Shown piece after piece: positions 52,960 to 61,060 of a stretch of 64,000 bases of DNA. The first letter of the stretch is position 1. Each line of letters begins with the position of its first letter. Made by a program: the position numbers and the translations under genes. The notes beneath the pieces were generated by a model, which was not told the origin of the DNA, searched no databases, and saw only the letters and a program-made list of their open reading frames with translations. Where the stretch lies: the IMG/VR virus record IMGVR_UViG_3300025110_000007, positions 26,221 to 90,220 of that record. The stretch is one strand, 5' to 3'. This stretch comes from a virus.

Positions 52960-53670
52960 TTAATCCTCCTGTGGTACAATGTCAGTCAAGTCGACATCCT
53001 CTTGGTTGAGGAGTGCGTTCTTGACTCGCATCCATGTTTCTGGACTTTCCTTAGCCATTTCAACTTTGAGGATGTTAATGGTGTTTGCGACCATTTTATC
53101 CTCGGGTTGAGTCCACTGGTTCTGGAAAGTGGTGAGGTCTTTGATTGATTCTCGGATTTCTTTACTGAGGCGCACCATGTCAGACACAGCACCGTCGTCG
53201 TGAATGCTCACTTCGTCCATGTACCTGCCCAATTTTTCATTGAGTCGCTCAGTATTGTGGCGCAGAACATTGACCTCTTCGCCCACCTTGATACTAACAA
53301 TAGCGGAAGCCCCTCGCTGTACGATTGGAGTGAAGTGTTCCTTCATGTGCTTGTACACAAGAGATTCAGAACAACCAATTTCCTCTGCGATTTCCTGAGT
53401 GGTCATACCCTCATCGAAATATGCCACTTCGTAAAGCGAACGGGAGTCATCTGTGCAGACAGCACATCTATGATTAGAGCCTTCAAGATTCTCACCTGCG
53501 TGATTGCGCATGTGTCGCTCAGAAGTGTTGGTTCTCCAGCCCTTATCACGGTCGAGAACACGCATATCGACAGTGCCTTGAGCAATCTGCAACTCAAGTT
53601 CGTCACGATTTTCATCCTGACAGAAAGAGCATGACATCTTCGTCTGCCGACCTGCCATAATGTTGGCCAT
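52960..53670 (-). CDS. terS: Terminase small subunit (zinc-containing)
   Basis: A 236-residue DNA-recognition partner of the packaging motor. It has CSFCQDE near the N-terminus with a following HMRNHAG, and CAVCTDD at ~69-72, a possible zinc pair; a helix-turn-helix MTTQEIAEEIGCSESLVYKH at ~89-108; and a long helical C-terminal half (VGEEVNVLRHNTERLNEKLG) for ring formation. The arrangement HTH-then-helical-oligomer fits TerS, as does the position at the head of the packaging operon. ATG 53670 lacks a clear ribosome site; ATG 53658 is the alternative. Confidence 0.82.
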   Translation of the reverse strand: MANIMAGRQTKMSCSFCQDENRDELELQIAQGTVDMRVLDRDKGWRTNTSERHMRNHAGENLEGSNHRCAVCTDDSRSLYEVAYFDEGMTTQEIAEEIGCSESLVYKHMKEHFTPIVQRGASAIVSIKVGEEVNVLRHNTERLNEKLGRYMDEVSIHDDGAVSDMVRLSKEIRESIKDLTTFQNQWTQPEDKMVANTINILKVEMAKESPETWMRVKNALLNQEDVDLTDIVPQED

Positions 53671-53717
53671 GCCACACCATGCGATAAGGCTTTAGGACAT
53701 TGCACAGAGGATTGGCC

Positions 53718-53996
53718 ATGGGCAGAATCAAAAAGATACCCATCAAAGTGGCCGGAATCCCTGTTTCTAAAGACACGGCAGTGTCGTTAGCCAAAGCCAC
53801 CAGAGATGTGGTGCTGAGGCGCAATGTGCCAGAAGAAACAATGCAGAAAAGAATGGCTACCTGTCAAGAATGCCCAAGTTGGACAGGGTACCGTTGCTCT
53901 GAGTGTGGCTGTGTCATGAAGACAAAGGCAAAATTGGCATCATCAACATGCCCCTTGGGCAAATGGGACAATTACATTCCTGATATTCGGGAGTAA
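53718..53996 (+). CDS. Small zinc-finger protein, DUF6171-like
   Basis: A 92-residue plus-strand protein divergent from TerS. Residues 1-40 are basic and helical; the C-terminal part is CQECPSW...CSECGCVMKTKAKLAS...CPLGKW, a zinc-ribbon pattern seen in many phage small proteins (DUF6171-type, function unknown). GAGGAT precedes the ATG. Only 47 nt separate it from TerS, so the two starts share a divergent promoter region. Its 3' end overlaps the opposite gene by 25 nt. Confidence 0.88.
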   Translation: MGRIKKIPIKVAGIPVSKDTAVSLAKATRDVVLRRNVPEETMQKRMATCQECPSWTGYRCSECGCVMKTKAKLASSTCPLGKWDNYIPDIRE

Positions 53997-54223
53997 ATGC
54001 CACCTGCCATGAGGACAGATACCATAAGTCCTGCCATCATGTAGGCAATGGTGTCAGAAGAAAGCGTCTGGCTTCCTGTAATGAGCACAAGACAGAGCGT
54101 CACCATGATGGCAAGGATTTGAACCATGACCATGTCAACAATGACTGTTTTCTTGGGTGCATAGATGTCACGAGTCGTCATTGCGATTGCATTTGAAAAG
54201 TAAAATTGTGGTGATGGATTCAT
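53972..54223 (-). CDS. Two-span small membrane protein, 83 aa
   Basis: An 83-residue protein (MNPSPQFYFSNAIAMTTRDI...) with two hydrophobic spans, roughly TVIVDMVMVQILAIMVTLCL and IAYMMAGLMVSVLMAGGIY, separated by a short polar turn. This hairpin topology is holin-like, but holins of archaeal viruses are poorly defined, so I do not assign that. ATG 54223 has GGAGGT ahead, and the gene abuts the Gln-rich protein gene. Confidence 0.8.
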   Translation of the reverse strand: MNPSPQFYFSNAIAMTTRDIYAPKKTVIVDMVMVQILAIMVTLCLVLITGSQTLSSDTIAYMMAGLMVSVLMAGGIYSRISGM

Positions 54224-54224
54224 A

Positions 54225-54848
54225 TCAGCGACCTCCAATGAAACTACGAGCGAAGTTGCCCGTAGTGGAGCCTACTTTTTGCATGAATCCTTCATCAGCC
54301 ATAGCGGCGGCAAGAGCGCCGCCCATCATTGACTGCTGGGCCATGGCAAGAATCTGCTGTTGTTGCATTTCTGCCTGCTGAATGTTCTGTTGACTCTGCG
54401 ATTGAAGAGTAGTGAACTGCCCTGTGATGTTCTCTGCACTCATTGTTTGCAAGTTGCTGGGCAGGGAGGTAATGTCGAGACTCATTTTTCCAGAATCTTC
54501 GTCGACAGTGAAGGACGCATTCTTGAGTATCTCCAAAACAGAGAAACTCACAATGTCATTAAGCATCTGTATGAGGGTTGCCATCTGTGGACCAGCGACA
54601 AATCGGTCCATAGGTGCAATTGAACGCATCAAAGCGAGTTGAATTTCTGCCTCAGATGGGGGTGTGATAGGCTGTTGCATCATCTGCGGGTTAATTCCTG
54701 CGCCCTGCATGAACGAAGCACCCATTCCTCCCTGTGCAAAAGCAGTATTCTGTTGCTGTTGAGCAAAGCCATAGGGTTGAGGGCTCGTGTTTTGGGCTAC
54801 GCCAAGGTTAAGCGCACCTGTGTTTTGTTGATTATTGCCAAATAACAT
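54225..54848 (-). CDS. Gln-rich virion-type protein, 207 aa
   Basis: A 207-residue protein with a disordered Gln/Asn/Gly-rich N-terminus (FGNNQQNTGALNLGVAQN, AQQQQNTAF), a central ordered helical domain (FVAGPQMATLIQMLNDIVSF), a beta segment, and a Gln-rich helix (QQNIQQAEMQQQQILAMAQQ). No family was recognised. AGGTGAT three bases before the ATG is a textbook archaeal site. Confidence 0.82.
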   Translation of the reverse strand: MLFGNNQQNTGALNLGVAQNTSPQPYGFAQQQQNTAFAQGGMGASFMQGAGINPQMMQQPITPPSEAEIQLALMRSIAPMDRFVAGPQMATLIQMLNDIVSFSVLEILKNASFTVDEDSGKMSLDITSLPSNLQTMSAENITGQFTTLQSQSQQNIQQAEMQQQQILAMAQQSMMGGALAAAMADEGFMQKVGSTTGNFARSFIGGR

Positions 54849-54856
54849 GGTATCAC

Positions 54857-55849
54857 CTATTGTAGAGGAAGCCCCTGTGCAGTCTGAGGTACCATCTGCT
54901 CTTCAACCTGTTGGCTTACCAAGGGCTCTGCTTGTTTTATGCCCATCTGCCCAACAGCATCGAGAATTGAAGGTGTGTAATCAGGGGCCTGTTGCCCTAA
55001 TTCCTGCTGAAATATGCGTAAATCAAAGACAACCATGGTCACATCATTCATTTTCGATACCGGATTCTGGTAATGGAGGATGGAAATACCCTGTGTTTTC
55101 TTAGAATCACGCTCTAATTCAGCGAAAAAGGGCTCATATTTGGTCAAAAATTGGGGTGTATTGTCCTTCTTTTTGACCATTGAAATGGGTACTGCGACTG
55201 TACTAACGCCTTTTTTGACCATTTCCTTCATACCTGCTTTGGAAGTAAGGCGTACTTTGTCATCTTCGTCCTCCCATTTGCACAAAAGGTGGTACAAATG
55301 AAGATGTTCTGGGCAATATGTCCCTCTCATTTGGCGTCCGTCTGTGATATTTTCACGAGCGATGAACGCTTGTACCTCACCAGTGACGGGATTGGTCCAG
55401 TATTGGTCCCAAAGACTCTCGCCTGTTTCCTCATCACAGATTTTAGCGTACAGATTGTCGTATTTGATGAGGGACACGCAGTCACAGCCATCAACAACGC
55501 ACCGTTCGTGTAATTTGTTGTATCGATATTTCATACCTACCCACCTGAGAGGATTGAAAACGCTACGCTTACTGGGTTTCAGCAATTTACGAGCCTGTTT
55601 TATGTCTTTTTTACGGGCCTTTCTTGGGTCAGGGTGGCGACTGGGGTAAAAATTGACCTTGGGGACCTCGATGTTATTCTTCACGGCTACCTCTTTCATA
55701 CCTTGCTGGGCACCTTGCATCTCCAAAAGTTGTTCGTGGGTCAAGTTGCCCTGCTTTGAAAGCGCCATCATCTGAGTTTCGGTTAGCGTGTGTAGCCCAC
55801 CGTTGCCTTGCTGAGGCACCATTCCATATCCAAATCGTCTATTTTGCAT
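54857..55849 (-). CDS. 330-aa protein with Cys/His zinc site
   Basis: A 330-residue protein. Near 117-125, CVVDGCDC, and near 180, YCPEHLHLYHLLCKW, probably make one zinc site around a ~55-residue domain. The N-terminus is basic (ARKKDIKQARKLLKPSKRSV) and the C-terminus Gln-rich. A region near 240-260 (TPQFLTKYEPFFAELERDS) is helical. No family was recognised. It stands between the GTPase and the Gln-rich protein. GGAGT precedes the ATG. Confidence 0.84.
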   Translation of the reverse strand: MQNRRFGYGMVPQQGNGGLHTLTETQMMALSKQGNLTHEQLLEMQGAQQGMKEVAVKNNIEVPKVNFYPSRHPDPRKARKKDIKQARKLLKPSKRSVFNPLRWVGMKYRYNKLHERCVVDGCDCVSLIKYDNLYAKICDEETGESLWDQYWTNPVTGEVQAFIARENITDGRQMRGTYCPEHLHLYHLLCKWEDEDDKVRLTSKAGMKEMVKKGVSTVAVPISMVKKKDNTPQFLTKYEPFFAELERDSKKTQGISILHYQNPVSKMNDVTMVVFDLRIFQQELGQQAPDYTPSILDAVGQMGIKQAEPLVSQQVEEQMVPQTAQGLPLQ

Positions 55850-55861
55850 GTTTCTTACTCC

Positions 55862-56578
55862 TTAACTCGACAACAGGTCCACCATGGTGTTTTCAACATT
55901 CCAGCCGATGCGAGTGGCCATCATGCCACGCCTTGTAGGTATGCCTGCTTTCTGCAACCGTATCAAATCTTCTCTGAACGGGTCGAAAATTTTGTGTTCA
56001 CCAAGTCGTTGTTGTTGCCAAAGCGTATTTGCTTGCTCGTCCCACCATGTATCGGCTTTGTTAGCAACAAGTAAAATGACTTTGGGACAGTATTTTTTAC
56101 CTTTGAGGCGGCTTCTTAGGTTGCGATAGCGGTATTGACGATAAATGAGTGCATCGACAAGATACTTGAATCCACCAACAGCCTCGATTGTTGTTTGCCC
56201 ACCGGCTGACGCCCTGTCATCGAACATGAAAACAACTGCTTCCACCTGCCTGTTGACCATATCATCCATCCACAGGTTCCAAAAACGCTCTTCGCCTGCC
56301 ACATCCGAAGAGTGAACTACACGGGTTTCTCCTTTCCACCTGACTCGCTTACGGCTGGGGGAAGGTAAGAGAAAACGACCAAGAATTTTTTTGTGAGTTG
56401 TGCGTTCTTCAACCGGTATGTGTTCCATCTCACCCGGAGTAGTCAAAAAACGGTCGAGCGTTGTCTTACCAACCATTGAAGGACCATACACTCCAACCTT
56501 TCTTGGAATCCAATAGTGGTACAATTCCTTAGCAAAGACAACACCACCGACCAAAGCCGAGCCTGCCGCCGCACTCAT
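55862..56578 (-). CDS. Ras-superfamily small GTPase
   Basis: A 238-residue small GTPase. Motifs: P-loop GPSMVGKT at residues 32-39, switch-II DVAGEE at 92-97, VVFMFDDRAS, and G4 NKAD at 173-176 giving guanine specificity; a later ATRIGWN may act as G5. The first ~23 residues (SAAAGSALVGGVVFAKELYH) are hydrophobic enough to be a membrane anchor. Together with the two membrane genes just upstream it may act at the host membrane. The ATG overlaps the upstream stop as ATGA. Small GTPases are rare in viruses; its nearest relatives (Arf/Rab/SRPRB-like or archaeal MglA/Rag types) need a search. Confidence 0.88.
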   Translation of the reverse strand: MSAAAGSALVGGVVFAKELYHYWIPRKVGVYGPSMVGKTTLDRFLTTPGEMEHIPVEERTTHKKILGRFLLPSPSRKRVRWKGETRVVHSSDVAGEERFWNLWMDDMVNRQVEAVVFMFDDRASAGGQTTIEAVGGFKYLVDALIYRQYRYRNLRSRLKGKKYCPKVILLVANKADTWWDEQANTLWQQQRLGEHKIFDPFREDLIRLQKAGIPTRRGMMATRIGWNVENTMVDLLSS

Positions 56579-56811
56579 TCAAACCAACCCATAACTTTGA
56601 GGCGGGCCCAGTCCACTGTGTTTTCCCAAAGGCTGTATTCGCCATGGTACTCCAGTGCACTGATGACAAGAACACTAATGGCTGACATTAGGATGGCTTT
56701 GACCCATCCCCATGTACGCTCGTATGCATTATCCAATGTGTTTGCCACATGAATAGCACGAAGGGTTGACTCCGTTGCATCATCGCTTGGTGTTTTGAAC
56801 AGCCAGCCCAC
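56575..56811 (-). CDS. Single-span membrane protein next to GTPase
   Basis: A 78-residue protein with a polar N-terminus (GWLFKTPSDDATESTLR), one hydrophobic span around VKAILMSAISVLVISAL, and an amphipathic Trp-rich C-terminus (SLWENTVDWARLKVMGWFE). I chose GTG at 56811 because GGAGTGA lies five bases upstream; a GTG at 56820 overlapping the previous stop would add three residues. Its stop overlaps the GTPase start (ATGA), so the two are co-translated. Function unknown. Confidence 0.75.
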   Translation of the reverse strand: MGWLFKTPSDDATESTLRAIHVANTLDNAYERTWGWVKAILMSAISVLVISALEYHGEYSLWENTVDWARLKVMGWFE

Positions 56812-56816
56812 AGGCT

Positions 56817-57389
56817 TCACTCCTTCTTTTTCTTGAATTTGCCATCAGGGGCACGGCTGACCTTTTCTTCATCGAAGGACACACCTAATTTTAGTGACTC
56901 GCCTGTTGCTGGTTGAAAGTCTGTTGTGCCAGAAGAGAAAGTCTGAGCGGTATCATTCTGAGCAACCAGCGACTGTGGTCCGCCCGGAACACCCCAACTC
57001 GGCGGCATCTTGCCGGGGTTGGTTTCCATCCAACGAAGTTCGTTTTCCAACTGCGCTTCCTGCATACGGAGTTCCATGTCTTGTCGACGGCGCTCAAAGT
57101 TCTGTTCCATACCCCGGTATCGCATCCGGCGTTCTCTTTCCATTTCAGAAGTGCGTGCTTTTTCGTCCATGCCTTGCTGGAAGAACATTTTGAAGAAGTA
57201 GTAGGCAATACCTTGTACAAAGAAACCACCCATGGCGTAAGTGAACGCATTCAGCGACACGCTCTCTAAATCTATCCAGATGCCAGCGTCGAAAATAGCG
57301 ACAGCAAGTCCGATATTCAGCGATTGCATGAGGATTAACCCCATCAATCTGATTTCACTTTGGTCTGTGGGTTGACTTACGCTTGACAT
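56817..57389 (-). CDS. Two-span membrane protein with coiled-coil cytoplasmic part
   Basis: A 190-residue protein with two likely spans in the first 70 residues (LMGLILMQSLNIGLAVAIFD; FTYAMGGFFVQGIAYYFF), then a Glu/Arg/Met-rich coiled coil (RTSEMERERRMRYRGMEQNF) and a polar tail ending in KFKKKKE. It could tether a soluble complex, including the adjacent GTPase, to the membrane. GAGAGGGT precedes the ATG, and a TATA-like TTTATG lies ~38 nt upstream, making it a likely first gene of its transcript. Confidence 0.82.
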   Translation of the reverse strand: MSSVSQPTDQSEIRLMGLILMQSLNIGLAVAIFDAGIWIDLESVSLNAFTYAMGGFFVQGIAYYFFKMFFQQGMDEKARTSEMERERRMRYRGMEQNFERRRQDMELRMQEAQLENELRWMETNPGKMPPSWGVPGGPQSLVAQNDTAQTFSSGTTDFQPATGESLKLGVSFDEEKVSRAPDGKFKKKKE

Positions 57390-57420
57390 AGGACCCTCTC
57401 ATAGTACCCCAAATTGCGAG

Positions 57421-57433
57421 AGAACATAAAGCC
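57421..57433 (-). promoter_or_regulatory. Candidate TATA box for the membrane/GTPase gene group
   Basis: Read leftward, GGCTTTATGTTC lies ~38 nt before the ATG at 57389, in the longest gap of this part of the operon. Expected start of transcription is near 57400, leaving a short leader that includes the GAGAGGGT ribosome site. This is a pattern call without a defined BRE. Confidence 0.35.
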
Positions 57434-57480
57434 TTCTGAGGTGGGCCAAGAACAGAGAGGGTGCTCAAGGCCCTTGAAAA

Positions 57481-58716
57481 TCAATCTTTTTTCTTGTCAC
57501 GCTTGCCCTCAGTCGAGGGACCGGGGCCTGCTTTTCCAGACCCAATGACGATGACCATACCGTGAGCAGGCTTCTTTTTCTTATCTGATGACTTGTCTTC
57601 GGCTTTCTTTTCGCAACCACACATCTTTTGCATTTTACCGCAGGAAGGACACGATGCTTTGCGTTCCATGTCGTTAATTGCAGATTTGAGAAGGAATTCA
57701 CCGAGGTCCATGTACTCACCAGTTAGTTTCTGCGAGGAGGCTCGACTATTTGGGTCTTGCCATTGAACATCAGCGTACGGGTCTGGCTGTTGTTGGTTCC
57801 AATTGACATCGTTCCAAATGTCCTGTCGAGCACCTTGGCCCACACCGACATTCTGTACTCCGCCGATGCCTCCACCGGCTTGGTCCAATTGATAGCCGCC
57901 TGTGCCTGACGCACCTGCGCCTGCACCTGCGTAGCCGGGTGACATGCCTGTCATTTGTGGGGGGTCTGTGGGATTGTTTTGCAAAAGTGACCCGCCCGCC
58001 GCTAAAAGGGCAAGTGCTGGGTCCAATCCAGCATTTTGAAGAGCATAGACTCTTCCGATGTTTCTGGCATTATTAGCAACCGCCTGACTGCCTCGCAGTC
58101 CTGCTTGTGTACCTGCTCGCCCCAATGCTCCCGTTCTGCCTGCTTGCCGTGCGGCTTGTCTGCCCATGCTCAAAGCATAAGGGGATTGTTGGGCGGCCAA
58201 TCTAAATTGTGCTTGTCGTGTTGCGTTGCTACCTGCTCCTGTAAGACTCCCAAGAGTCGGGCTTGCTACGCCTGTTCGATTAAACATTCTTCGGGCGTTT
58301 GCGGCCGCTATTTGTCCTTCCGGTATAGTACCAATGGCTTTACCTGCGTTTCTTTCGGCGGCATAGCGTGCGGCATTTTGAGCGGCGGCTTGCTTTGCCG
58401 CTTGCTTTGCCGCTTTGCGACCAAAGATTTTAGCGCCGAGTTTGCCGCCTAATTTGGCAGTCGCACCCACTCCGCCACCTGTACCTTGAGCAAAACCGGT
58501 GCCGAATTCAAGAGCATTACTGGCGAAAGAATCATCGCCTTCTGTGCCTACTACTCCAAGAACGGGGTCAGTGACTCGATTGTCTTTGACATTCTTGTAG
58601 CCTTGATATGCACCATAAGCACCCATAAGAGCAGGAATAGCAAGTGCAGGTAAAATTTTCTCAACCCGATGTCCTTCTTGAAGAACATCCCAAGCGGCAT
58701 CGGTAGGAGAAGTCAT
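57481..58716 (-). CDS. Twice-tagged Ala/Gly-rich basic protein with Cys cluster
   Basis: A 411-residue protein: N-terminal tag variant SPTDAAWDVLQEGH; a small-residue and basic Ala/Gly/Arg-rich middle (KAAKQAAKQAAAQNAARYAA) resembling membrane-active or DNA-coating regions; a Gly-rich linker; then GEYMDLGEFLLKSAIND, a second tag variant near residue 355; a Cys cluster CPSCGKMQKMCGC; and a Lys-rich tail. GGAGTG precedes ATG 58716, which overlaps the upstream stop as ATGA. Likely an internal or injected virion protein; no family was recognised. Confidence 0.85.
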   Translation of the reverse strand: MTSPTDAAWDVLQEGHRVEKILPALAIPALMGAYGAYQGYKNVKDNRVTDPVLGVVGTEGDDSFASNALEFGTGFAQGTGGGVGATAKLGGKLGAKIFGRKAAKQAAKQAAAQNAARYAAERNAGKAIGTIPEGQIAAANARRMFNRTGVASPTLGSLTGAGSNATRQAQFRLAAQQSPYALSMGRQAARQAGRTGALGRAGTQAGLRGSQAVANNARNIGRVYALQNAGLDPALALLAAGGSLLQNNPTDPPQMTGMSPGYAGAGAGASGTGGYQLDQAGGGIGGVQNVGVGQGARQDIWNDVNWNQQQPDPYADVQWQDPNSRASSQKLTGEYMDLGEFLLKSAINDMERKASCPSCGKMQKMCGCEKKAEDKSSDKKKKPAHGMVIVIGSGKAGPGPSTEGKRDKKKD

Positions 58717-58970
58717 TCGGAACACTCCTTTCCATGACTCATCTGGACATAAGCGTTGCTCACCATACGATACTGCTCCTGTGCTTCGACAAGGTCGGTG
58801 ATAAGATGGGGGTATTCGTCACACGCTTCTTCCAAAATATCAACAACGGAAGCGAGGTGCCTACGCAGTTCCAAAAATAATTTGGCCATGAGGATTCGGG
58901 GTATGCCCTCGTAGTCCTCCTTGTCCGCAGAAAATCCCCACTCGTCAAAGGGGTACTTGGTGGCCGTCAT
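58713..58970 (-). CDS. Small helical protein, 85 aa
   Basis: An 85-residue protein, mainly helical (RILMAKLFLELRRHLASVVD, EEACDEYPHLITDLVEAQEQ), acidic, with no motif. It is one of the few genes in this stretch without the tag. ATGA overlaps join it to genes on both sides, so it is certainly in the operon. Function unknown. Confidence 0.8.
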   Translation of the reverse strand: MTATKYPFDEWGFSADKEDYEGIPRILMAKLFLELRRHLASVVDILEEACDEYPHLITDLVEAQEQYRMVSNAYVQMSHGKECSE

Positions 58971-60229
58971 TTCTTGCCCTCCACAGCCCGATACATCGGT
59001 TTGACTGATTTGCCACGAGGAGCGTGTTGCTTGCCTTTCTTGTGAGCGGCTCGCTTCGTTTTGTTCTCCGTTGCTTTTTGCGAAGGCGACATGCTGTCAG
59101 CCACAGACTTGGGAGCATACCTGCCACGCTTGTGACGGGGCTTCTTCATCTCCTTCTTGTCGTCACCGACGAACTCCCACTTTTCTTTGGTCCACTCCGT
59201 GAGTGATTCTTGGCCTTTTGACTTAGCCTTGAGCAACCGCATAGCGATGTCCATTGGTTCGCCTGTTAATTTTCGTCGAGTATCTTCGTCAATATCAAAT
59301 TGCTGAGGTTGGCGAGGTTCATTGGTGATGTTCTGTTCACACGCAGTACAGTACATATTTTCATCTGCACCTTTAGGAAATTGTCTTATGCTTTGTGGGT
59401 CAACTATCGGCTGTAATCTTTCTCCGTGAAGTTGACAGTGTGTGTCAGGGCTATCATATACATTTTCAGTTCGCTCATTAAACACCTCCATGGCAATTTC
59501 TTGAGGTGTTTGTACCTTGTTGCCCTCTTCTTCTTGACCAGCCGCTATTTCATCCCAAGTGGATTGAGGAATACCAAACGCACCAAGCGGGTCGGGGTCA
59601 ACATAATTCTTCCAATTTGGGTCCTGCCAATATGGGTTATCCGGGTCATAAGGTGGGTCATTAGAACCTTTGAGCAACCGCATAGCGATGTCCATTGGTT
59701 CGCCTCTCTTGAAATCACTACCGCCAAGACCTGTGATATTGAGTCCTCTATTGGTTGGCCGACCATCCCACTCACGAGTATAGACAGTAGGTAATCTGTG
59801 CCTCAATGCAGGATGTTCACTTTCTATGATTTCCTGCGGTGCAATGGGATGCGCAGTTTGTTTCATACGACCATCCCTTGAGAAGCCCGTTCGGTAAGGG
59901 TCCAATATCTCCCCATCACCATGTACCACCGCTTTGTTTCCATACGGCATTGCGTTTTCAACATCATATTCTTGACGGTGTTGCTCATCACGGCTGTCAA
60001 AAACAGTCGCCCCTACCGCACCTTGATTGTCTTGCCCCGGATGATGCGTTGGTTCAATTGTTCCATCACCTTGACATGTTATGCAAGTAATGTAGTCGTA
60101 GTCTGTACCACCTTCTCCATCAAAGGGACCTTCATAAAAGCCGCCTTGGCCTCCGCATTGAGGACATTTGTAATCAAGAGTGTCTTCTTGTTTCAGCAAC
60201 CGCATAGCAATGTCCACTGGTTCAGTCAC
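58967..60229 (-). CDS. Multi-tagged protein with DnaJ-type zinc finger and basic phage C-terminus
   Basis: A 420-residue protein built on repeated tags: TEPVDIAMRLLKQ at the N-terminus, GEPMDIAMRLLKGS near 175, a weak TPQEIAMEVFNE near 240, and GEPMDIAMRLLKAKS near 325. The first tag is followed by CPQCGGQG...CITCQGDG, a DnaJ-like zinc finger; a second Cys pair CTACEQN lies near 295. The last ~85 residues are basic (KPRHKRGRYAPKS, KTKRAAHKKGKQHAPRGKSV) with a WTKEKWEFVG segment that I have seen in phage small proteins. GTG 60229 is chosen for GGTGG five bases upstream; GTG 60238 adds three residues. Two of the tag-coding stretches share 36 identical bases. Confidence 0.88.
   Translation of the reverse strand: MTEPVDIAMRLLKQEDTLDYKCPQCGGQGGFYEGPFDGEGGTDYDYITCITCQGDGTIEPTHHPGQDNQGAVGATVFDSRDEQHRQEYDVENAMPYGNKAVVHGDGEILDPYRTGFSRDGRMKQTAHPIAPQEIIESEHPALRHRLPTVYTREWDGRPTNRGLNITGLGGSDFKRGEPMDIAMRLLKGSNDPPYDPDNPYWQDPNWKNYVDPDPLGAFGIPQSTWDEIAAGQEEEGNKVQTPQEIAMEVFNERTENVYDSPDTHCQLHGERLQPIVDPQSIRQFPKGADENMYCTACEQNITNEPRQPQQFDIDEDTRRKLTGEPMDIAMRLLKAKSKGQESLTEWTKEKWEFVGDDKKEMKKPRHKRGRYAPKSVADSMSPSQKATENKTKRAAHKKGKQHAPRGKSVKPMYRAVEGKK
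59229..59264. repeat. Direct repeat encoding the tag (copy 1)
   Basis: A 36-base run identical to 59670-59705, encoding the same tag peptide in the minus frame. A third, diverged copy lies near 60186-60221. Identity at the nucleotide level suggests recent duplication or gene conversion. Confidence 0.85.
59670..59705. repeat. Direct repeat encoding the tag (copy 2)
   Basis: Exact 36-base partner of 59229-59264, lying about 440 bp away in the same gene. The flanks differ at once on both sides, so the repeated unit is essentially the tag itself. Confidence 0.85.
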
Positions 60230-60665
60230 GGTAGCCACCGCCAGCCTTCTTGTACTTTACAGCCACAAGTTGTGCTTTGCGAGCAGACCACTGACCGGGC
60301 TTGCCGCCCTTAGAGCCTGCTTTGACACGGGCGACGATTTTCTTTCGCATACCGGGCTTGGTGTAGTTGCCAGCGGCGTTGACTTTCTTGAGAACAGGCA
60401 CCATTTTGAGGGTGCCTCGCTCTTTGAAGTGGCGGGCTCTGTTCGTATGAGGGTCTTCTGCTACGAGTGTGTGGTCTTTGGTGTGACTCATGTCTGGCCC
60501 ACCTTTGCCATCGATGCCTCGCTGACGGCGCTCACGCTTGAGGTCGGTGTGGTACTTGACTCTGTCAGGGCTGGTTTCGTAATCAGTATCGTACTCAGAT
60601 TTGTGCCGCTTCGCTTCTGGACTCGTGGCGTGCTTGAGAACTTCCCAAAAGTCGTCGTTGACCAT
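60222..60665 (-). CDS. Basic phage small protein (DUF5872-like) with tag-like start
   Basis: A 147-residue protein. The N-terminus, NDDFWEVLKHAT, keeps the aromatic-x-x-L-K core of the recurrent tag. Next comes YDTDYETSPDRVKYHTDLKR with GPDMSHTKDH and RARHFKERG, a pattern seen in many marine phage proteins. The end, GKPGQWSARKAQLVAVKYKK, matches the DUF5872-type domain that I recall from phages and giant viruses (basic, probably DNA-associated). GAGTGATAAC precedes the ATG. It overlaps the next gene by 8 nt. Confidence 0.88.
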   Translation of the reverse strand: MVNDDFWEVLKHATSPEAKRHKSEYDTDYETSPDRVKYHTDLKRERRQRGIDGKGGPDMSHTKDHTLVAEDPHTNRARHFKERGTLKMVPVLKKVNAAGNYTKPGMRKKIVARVKAGSKGGKPGQWSARKAQLVAVKYKKAGGGYRD

Positions 60666-60669
60666 GTTA

Positions 60670-61038
60670 TCACTCTTGGTTTTCTCTTAGGCTCTCCATG
60701 CTCAAGTCAAGAGGCTCGGTATCTGGAAGTGGAACGCCGGGAAGACGGCCCGAAGGATGGGCAAGATTAGCAATTGGATTGTTCCGTACCATGCTTTCTG
60801 CACTGTCCGCCATGTAATTTGAGATTTTAGGGGCTTGTTGTGCTTGAAGTCGCTTGCGTGCTTCTGCGTTGGCCGCTTCAATCTCCGCTCGTTTTTGTTC
60901 TTCTGCTTGTTGTGCTATCAGATTTCTGATATTGGATTGGTACCTTGCGTTCCTTTCTTCGGACGGCATGTCATTAGTGATGTCATGCATGTCCCTCTTC
61001 AACAAAGCCCATGCGCTGTCAAACGGTTCATCGGCCAT
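60670..61038 (-). CDS. Tagged coiled-coil protein, 122 aa
   Basis: A 122-residue protein with tag DEPFDSAWALLKRDMH at the N-terminus, a Glu/Ala/Arg coiled coil (EEQKRAEIEAANAEARKRLQ), and a second tag-like EPLDLSMESLRENQ at the very C-terminus. So both ends could dock to the same partner. I chose ATG 61038, which puts the tag at the start; the longer frame to 61110 overlaps the small zinc-ribbon gene. No strong ribosome site. Confidence 0.82.
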   Translation of the reverse strand: MADEPFDSAWALLKRDMHDITNDMPSEERNARYQSNIRNLIAQQAEEQKRAEIEAANAEARKRLQAQQAPKISNYMADSAESMVRNNPIANLAHPSGRLPGVPLPDTEPLDLSMESLRENQE

Positions 61039-61060
61039 GGTGCGGCTATGACCGCTCCGC

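Noticed and set aside
53972-54223. Holin assignment for the two-span protein
   Set aside because: Two spans alone are not diagnostic and no endolysin-like partner is nearby.
60180-60770. Plus-strand 196-codon frame
   Set aside because: Antisense to three real genes and spans their junctions.
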